Source of the DNA: Balanoglossus misakiensis
Taxonomy: Eukaryota; Hemichordata
Assembly (NCBI GenBank): GCA_040954595.2
Contig: CM082576.2
Location: 15,314,001 to 15,378,000 of the forward strand
Length of the DNA: 64,000 nucleotides
Direction: 5' to 3'
The notes beneath the pieces are model-generated. The model was not told the origin of the DNA. It saw nothing but the letters and a program-made list of their open reading frames with translations, and did not search any database. Below, in pieces: positions 58,220 through 64,000 of this stretch (its first letter is position 1; each line of letters starts with the position of its first letter). Both the position numbers and the translations under genes were made by a program.

Positions 58220-59516
58220 GTCAGCGTTTTCACATTAGTAACTGTATTGAAATTGAATTACAACTATCTGTGAACAAATGTAATGCATGTTTATTTATGA
58301 TCATGGGTTTTCAATGTGAGTTGCACATTCGCTGTGGATCGCGGTAGTTATAATATGCACATGCGTATTGTCAATTAAGGAGGATATCTTTCTGTCACGG
58401 ACATAACTCATTACCTGTGTTGTGTCGTCTTGTATTGTATTTGTCTTTACAACGTGCCACATGAATGTGATATTTGATTGGTGTTATTTTCGAATATGGA
58501 TGGTTATGATTTGAATTATTTGATTATATGATTATTGTTGTTTTAATAAACATACTTTAGTTCACTATCACTTCAAACTTCACTTGCTGTTTTTCCCCGC
58601 ACTTGGATTCGAAATACGTGACGCCTATGTGGGCAAGGGACATATGAACCCGACAACGTACAAACTGACCATTTCAAGAATGCACGTACCTCAAACCCAA
58701 CCGAAAGTGTTCAAACCATAGACAACTGGAAGTTTCACTATTCTAATTTTATATATTGAACATGTGAGCTACACTGGCACAAATATGAAGTAAAAAGCCC
58801 ATCTTTTATGGAATGTTTCATTACTGTGGAATGCTATTTCAAAATGGAAGTTTTATTTAAGTCCTGAAAACGTGATTGCTATAAGGCATTGAATTGTTTC
58901 TGCTACTCAAGGCCACTTGCCCCTTTGCAAAAGGGTTGCAAACTATTTTACAGAATCACTTCACAGCGGATTTTGGAAGCTTTGAAATCCAACAACAACT
59001 ACAATGAATATTAAACTTTTGATTGATAGCATTCAAGTCGAATTTAACACTCATACGCATGCTTGTCTTGTATATAACTCCGTACACTCAACGATAATAT
59101 GCTATAGTAACTGATATGTGCAGCAGATTGGCGGGTCATACGATATTTCACCCCTCTTGGCATGGGAGGAGGCTGTTAAAGTCATGTATTTATTCATTTG
59201 GAACATCAGTCACAGTTTGCTTCTAAGGTTATATTTGAAGTGTTAGAAAATGAAATTCTCAAATATTATGAAATGCAAGTCAATAATAATAATAAGAAAA
59301 CTACTGGATCAGAAAATTTTACTTAATATACTTTCTAGAAAACAGTTGAGTAATACTTTCTAATGGGCAAAAGAGTGATGTTCATCTGAGAATAAAGCAC
59401 TGAAAGTCTATGGTTTTGTTTTGACCACTGAATTAATTTCATAATGAGGTTTCAGCAAATAAACTTTTCCAGAAAATGACATATGTAGTTGTTTGGTTTA
59501 TGAAAGGATATTTCGT
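58220..59516. other. Intergenic spacer between lectin genes
   Basis: No coding or repeat signal that I can support apart from the second AATAAA near 58545. Confidence 0.4.
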
Positions 59517-59917
59517 TATAGGATAATGTTTCATCGTATCAGTATTCGATACAATGGGCTTGTGGCGTAAACATTCGACGAAACTTGATTCGTCTCTGCC
59601 CGCGAATATTCTCTCAGCCATCTGGTGCGTGCACATTGTAAAAAGCTTGACTCACAGTCGCTTTTTGGTCTCTTCACAAACAACCATGCTCTCCCAAACG
59701 AAATTCGATCACCAATTCTGCAGTGTACACGTCTTTCAAGATATATCCAATGACAACATCAATCAAGACTTAGACACACCCTTTTGCAAATATATGGGAA
59801 AATACAAATTGGAAGTAGTGTATTCCTTTAAAAAGTAATCTCGTACGGACAGGAGAGAAACTGCGGTAAAAGGGCGTGCACATACCATACCACACACATC
59901 GGAGTATTCGCTCAACG
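59517..59917 (+). promoter_or_regulatory. Conserved 5' flank of lectin genes (putative promoter/5' UTR)
   Basis: Shares blocks with 51860-52185 (aggataa[c/t]gtttcat, gtggcgtaaaca, ccatctggtgcgtgcacatt, aagatatatc[t/c]aatgacaac) and with the 80 bp before each signal exon (cacataccataccacacac, tattcgctcaacgatgg). Conservation across copies outside the exons suggests promoter or UTR function, but recent duplication alone may explain it. Confidence 0.4.
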
Positions 59918-62900
59918 ATGGAAAAACTACATCGAACGCTGTGCTACCTCAGTATTATATCTGTGGTAATTTTCTCACATACCCAGGTGACGGCGAACGG
60001 TATTGTAGACCATTTTCATGTGTTCAACTTCAATGTATTCATTATTGTAATCTCAGTATTAGAGTAGCAGTGTTTTACAACTTCATCATCGTGCCATACA
60101 CGCGTCGTTTCTAAAGTGACAATGATCACAAATCATAGCATTTTCAGTAATTATATGCTGAAATTTCAGAATACACGTTCTAGTTATGTACCATCAGTTG
60201 CCAACACACTATAAATATTTCATATTAATGTAAACAACATTCTCTTATACATTTTTTGTAAATGTCATGTGTTTCAGCCCAAGAGTTTATGACTGTGATC
60301 GAAAATGAGTTGAAACTTGCCAACTATAGTGCAACGTGGCTGGAAGCAAAAGAAGCATGTGAGCAGGACAATGGGCATCTGTTGAGATTTTACGACCGTC
60401 AGACCATGAATATAGTTGTCAACTTTATAGCATTACTGGTTTGGCCAGGTGATTAACATCTTGAAATAACTTTGAATCATGATAAACGAATGATAACACT
60501 TGGCTGTTAAAACTTATGTAGTGTGCTAATTGATTACTGCACGTGGAAATTTCACATAATGTCCTACCGCTTCCCGGTAAAAAAAAAGTAATCGATTACC
60601 AAACTCTGTCATTACTGCTTGTTTATACAAGCGTTGCCTTCTCATTCACAATTGTTGTAATAATCAACGTGACTTTCAAAGTAAACAAATCTACATTGTA
60701 TCACTCGACGTTCAAGATGCCTTTCCTCTTTGGAATGTTTTACAGAATACGTCTGGATCGATGCCAATGATAGAGATACTGAAGGTCACTTTTTTTACTC
60801 AGATGGTTCGAGCATAGATGAATGTGTGGCATCATGGGAAACGTGGGGACCAATCAACCACGGCGGTAACGATTGTGTCATAATATGGTAATTTACTTTA
60901 AATGTAAATTTTAAATGGAGTCACCCGACCTCAAGTTGTACGATTTATATTTGGCTGTAACTAGATCTCTATTGGCGGGGCCTTTGATGTAGAAATTATA
61001 ATGTGACAGAACCTATTGGCCAGATCGACTAAACGATATTACAATATATCGAAAAAAAATAATCAACACGCACAGTTCCTAAAACACGATCTGAAAATCT
61101 GTAATATCAACAAGGCGCCGTCCGTTGCGTGAACTAACCTACCGCAACGACCGCGACTTTGACAAATGACGACATTATTATGCCACAAACATGAAACTGC
61201 AAGTGAAATCGGAATGTAAACGGCAGCACATACAGTATGTAATACTAATAATTGACGTTAATGAGACTAACTCTAGTATTATCTTACTTTTAGTCTCAAT
61301 CATTACATTGCTGATGGATGTTATGTACTTGACGAATCAGCAGACGGCTTACATTTGTTTTCAAAAACATTACTTCGTACACACATCTTGCATTCTCCTG
61401 TATGTGTGTATAGTGAGATATTCCACCTGTTTAATGGTACAGGTCGTCTACTGCATGGTATGTCTGGAGGTGTGACGAAAGGAATCGTTTCATGTGCCAG
61501 TATAAGAACAGAATTGCCAACTCAAGTTTATGTAAGTGATATAAAGCTAATAATTAAATAAAGAATTATATGAAAATAATAATTTAATTAATAATAGATT
61601 CGATTTCAACAAAAATTGCACCGATCAAATTCAACATTGAAAACGGAAATGCGAGGTGCCACGTCTGCCGCTAATTCAAATGTTTCTCAATATATACCAC
61701 CATGGTTAAAGTGTTTTTATCAGTAAATTATAAACCCGATGATTGTACAGAAATCACCTTGTGCTACGTTATAATTATACAATTCTTTCAACCACCTAAA
61801 CTTGTACAAATAATTGTAATAATAACAATAAACTGTTGGATCTGATTTATGACGTACGTGGGTCATCCTACACGGAGCTTGTCAGTCAAATAATATCAGA
61901 TACAAATGAAAGGCTATATTTTATATTCTTTTATACATGAATTTTATAGTTTTCCGAGACAAGCAGACGTGGCATTTTTCGGGTAGTTTTTTCGTTCAAA
62001 ATGTTGAAACTGACAAGAAGCAAGTTAAGAGGTCAACAGAGATTTTTGTGTACATGCGCGAAAAGTCTTACAACGTAGATACACAATAATCCTATTACGA
62101 AAATAGCCAAATGTTTTCTACTTACCATACCCATGTAAAAAACAAAGGTGAATGAGTAGTAGTATTCTCCTTCTCACATCTTTGTCAGTGATTCTTGATA
62201 GAGTCAATGACGAATACAAGGTATCCAGATTCCACGCAAGCTCCCGAGACGCCTATGAGTACTGCTTGAATGATGGAGGGGCTTTACTACGAGTACCTGA
62301 CCAACAGACAATGGAATATGTTATAAACATGGTTAGCACGGTTGACAATAGTCTTGGGATACCCTTTAGTAAGTATCGACAACACCGTTCTGTCAGAAAT
62401 GGTAGTTTTGTTTTGTATTGTATGGGGCTTATTTTATCTTGGTTGGTGTAATGTAATGTTGTGTTGTGTTGTGTTTTGTTGTGTTACGCTACGGTACACA
62501 ATGTTATACTATGATATGTTATGTCACGTTTCAAATTATTATGTTTTGCATAGGAATGTATGTTGTGTAGTTTGTTCTGTTGCATCATAGAACATTATAT
62601 TCTAAACTGATGTGGTGGTCTCGTTAACTAGCATGTGTAGTCACGTATTGATAAGCAGTGCATCGGAAGGTGGCGAATATTGCCTGCGCCATTTTAACCC
62701 CCCCCCCCCTGCCTGTTTCTCAACATCACAGCCCCTCAAATCACATACACAGTCAGAACTTCGGGGATGTGAACATGCCTTTGTCAGAATTGATAGACAA
62801 ATAAAATCTCACACTCCCAAGGACCTGGGATCATATTTCTCACACGATTGGGTGATGTTTTGTCTAACACGAGCCGCAGGCGAGTGTGGGACAAAATATC

Positions 62901-63968
62901 CCCGACGACTTTAGCGCACCTTAATTAAATAACGTTTTGTTATTCAATCAGCACTCGCGTCATATACAGCTTTATATTCTGTGAGAGTGTGGGATTGATT
63001 TGATCTCACACTCTGACCCCACACTCTCTGCATGCCAGGAGTGTGAGAATTGTATTTCTTATGGGTAGTAAGTGTTTTTACGTGTATGTTACGTATTAAG
63101 CACAGTTGACGTGGTCCACATTTAAATTCAGGAAAACGGGACTTAAAAACACGTTAAAAGCAGCATACCTTAGTGAAAAAATGATTATTCATTGCACTTT
63201 TATTTGTTGCTTCCACTAAAAACTAAACCTGTCACGAACAAGTAGTACTAGCTGTCCGGCCTAACATCAATTCTAATGTTTACGTTAATAAAGGTTTGAT
63301 ATATAAAATATTGTGGATAGATGGTATGGATTTGTATACAGACTATGAATGGACGCACTATGATGGGACACCAATGACTTATTTACCATGGAACGTCGAC
63401 GAGCCATGGGATGACGCTTGGAAAAAGGCACACTGTATAAGAGCGGAATTGTAACTATTTATTGTTCTTCACAAAACCCCGTTTCCCTAGCAGGATTTCG
63501 AGGAATGTAACACCTTCACACTGAGACACTATAAAGCACTGCATCCACAGCAAAACATTCGTCTGGACAAGGTGCACTGTTATGTTAACTGGAAAATGCA
63601 CATTGACTGCGTATCCATGATCTGTTGTCTCCATTTGAGTACTTGAAGGCCGACGATCGTCTTATGCGCATGCGCGTACTTTCGTGTGTACAAACATTAC
63701 GTCTTGTTGTTAGAACAGCATACTGCCCAAGTATCTAGTTTGGCTCATGGGCATAAGGTGTTCGTCGGCCTTTAATGACGCCCAAGGAAATGTGGCACGA
63801 TTCAGATTCAGCTGATAACATGTTATAATGATTTCTCGTGGTAAACGTATCGAACAGTTTATTTGTTTGTAACGATTATTTGTTGTCATTTTCTCAGATA
63901 CAGAAAACCTACTATGTCGTTCAGTGTGAATTATTGCCCACGTTTATCGAGATTTGTCTGTCGATATG
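59918..63968 (+). CDS. Second C-type lectin receptor gene, first seven exons (continues past window)
   Basis: Exons: 59918-59999, 60278-60448, 60746-60887, 61443-61531, 62189-62368, 63294-63450, 63898-63968. All seven lengths equal those of the 52621 gene (892 nt so far) and all phases agree. Signal peptide ('MEKLHRTLCYLSIISVVIFS'), lectin domain 1 ('EFMTVIENELKLANYS', 'CVASWETWGPINHGG', 'WYVWRCDERNRFMCQY') and domain 2 ('EYCLNDGGALLRVP', 'WNVDEPWDDAW', 'LSRFVCRY') are intact. Domain 1 lacks EPN and WND, and domain 2 has EPW in place of EPN. The stalk and membrane exons would lie just beyond 64000. No stop or splice defect is visible. Confidence 0.85.
62456..62486. repeat. Short (GTGTT)n tract
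   Basis: The E-F intron homologue of the longer pentanucleotide repeats at 48489-48572 and 54833-54967. Confidence 0.85.
62805..63054. mobile_element. Possible small inverted-repeat element in the E-F intron
   Basis: tctcacactcccaag near 62808 and aggagtgtgagaa near 63038-63052 are inverted, with further inverted 'ctcacac'/'gtgtgag' motifs between. Absent from the same intron of the other two copies. Confidence 0.5.
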
Positions 63969-64000
63969 GTAGGTGTATATCTTTGTACTTAATCAAATCT

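Overview
This is metazoan nuclear DNA. Genes are split by many short GT-AG introns, there is an endonuclease/reverse-transcriptase retrotransposon, and the domain mix is animal-specific: TIR, ROCO-COR/death, adhesion-type GPCR with somatomedin-B, C-type lectin, GAIN/GPS, THAP and fibrinogen-like. Together with many small inverted-repeat elements ending in TTAA, this best fits an invertebrate deuterostome. A lancelet (Branchiostoma-like) is my first guess; this is inference, not proof.

Layout. 1-4320: a nearly complete non-LTR retrotransposon with a frameshift in each ORF. 4782-6266 (-): a COR plus death-domain exon of a DAPK1-like ROCO protein with an in-frame stop. 6640-6835 (+): a THAP zinc-finger exon. 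7985-10395 and 14797-18048 (+): two copies of a protein-kinase gene whose product begins with a signal peptide. The second copy is intact over seven exons (381 aa); the first lost its N-lobe exons. Between them lie a GNAT acetyltransferase (12146-12805) and a frameshifted Toll-type TIR domain (14232-14774, -). 18.7-29 kb: a dense field of foldback and TTAA-ended mobile elements surrounding a complete two-exon Methuselah-like GPCR with a mucin/somatomedin-B ectodomain (21203-25458, -). 30471-32204 (-): four exons of a fibrinogen-like domain protein. 32.5-34.4 kb: an identical tandem duplication interrupted by an insertion. 34925: a class A GPCR start fragment. 36051-37330: a 245-bp tandem repeat.

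37444-44801 (+): a 13-exon gene, all phases matching (651 aa), for signal peptide, two C-type lectin domains, a GAIN-like region and a GPS with an HLT cleavage triad. It stops just after the GPS, with no membrane domain. 46916-64000: a C-type lectin receptor cluster made by inverted and tandem duplication. It holds a broken minus-strand copy (47186-50740), a duplicated pair of first exons (51196-51791), a complete gene (52621-58052; 513 aa; two lectin domains, Ser/Thr-rich stalk, one membrane span) and the start of a further copy (59918 to the window end).

Exon boundaries were set by hand from GT/AG sites, reading-phase continuity and comparison between duplicated copies. Total lengths divisible by three, reached independently for five gene models, are the strongest internal support. 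No operon-like organisation, rRNA, tRNA or CRISPR array was seen.
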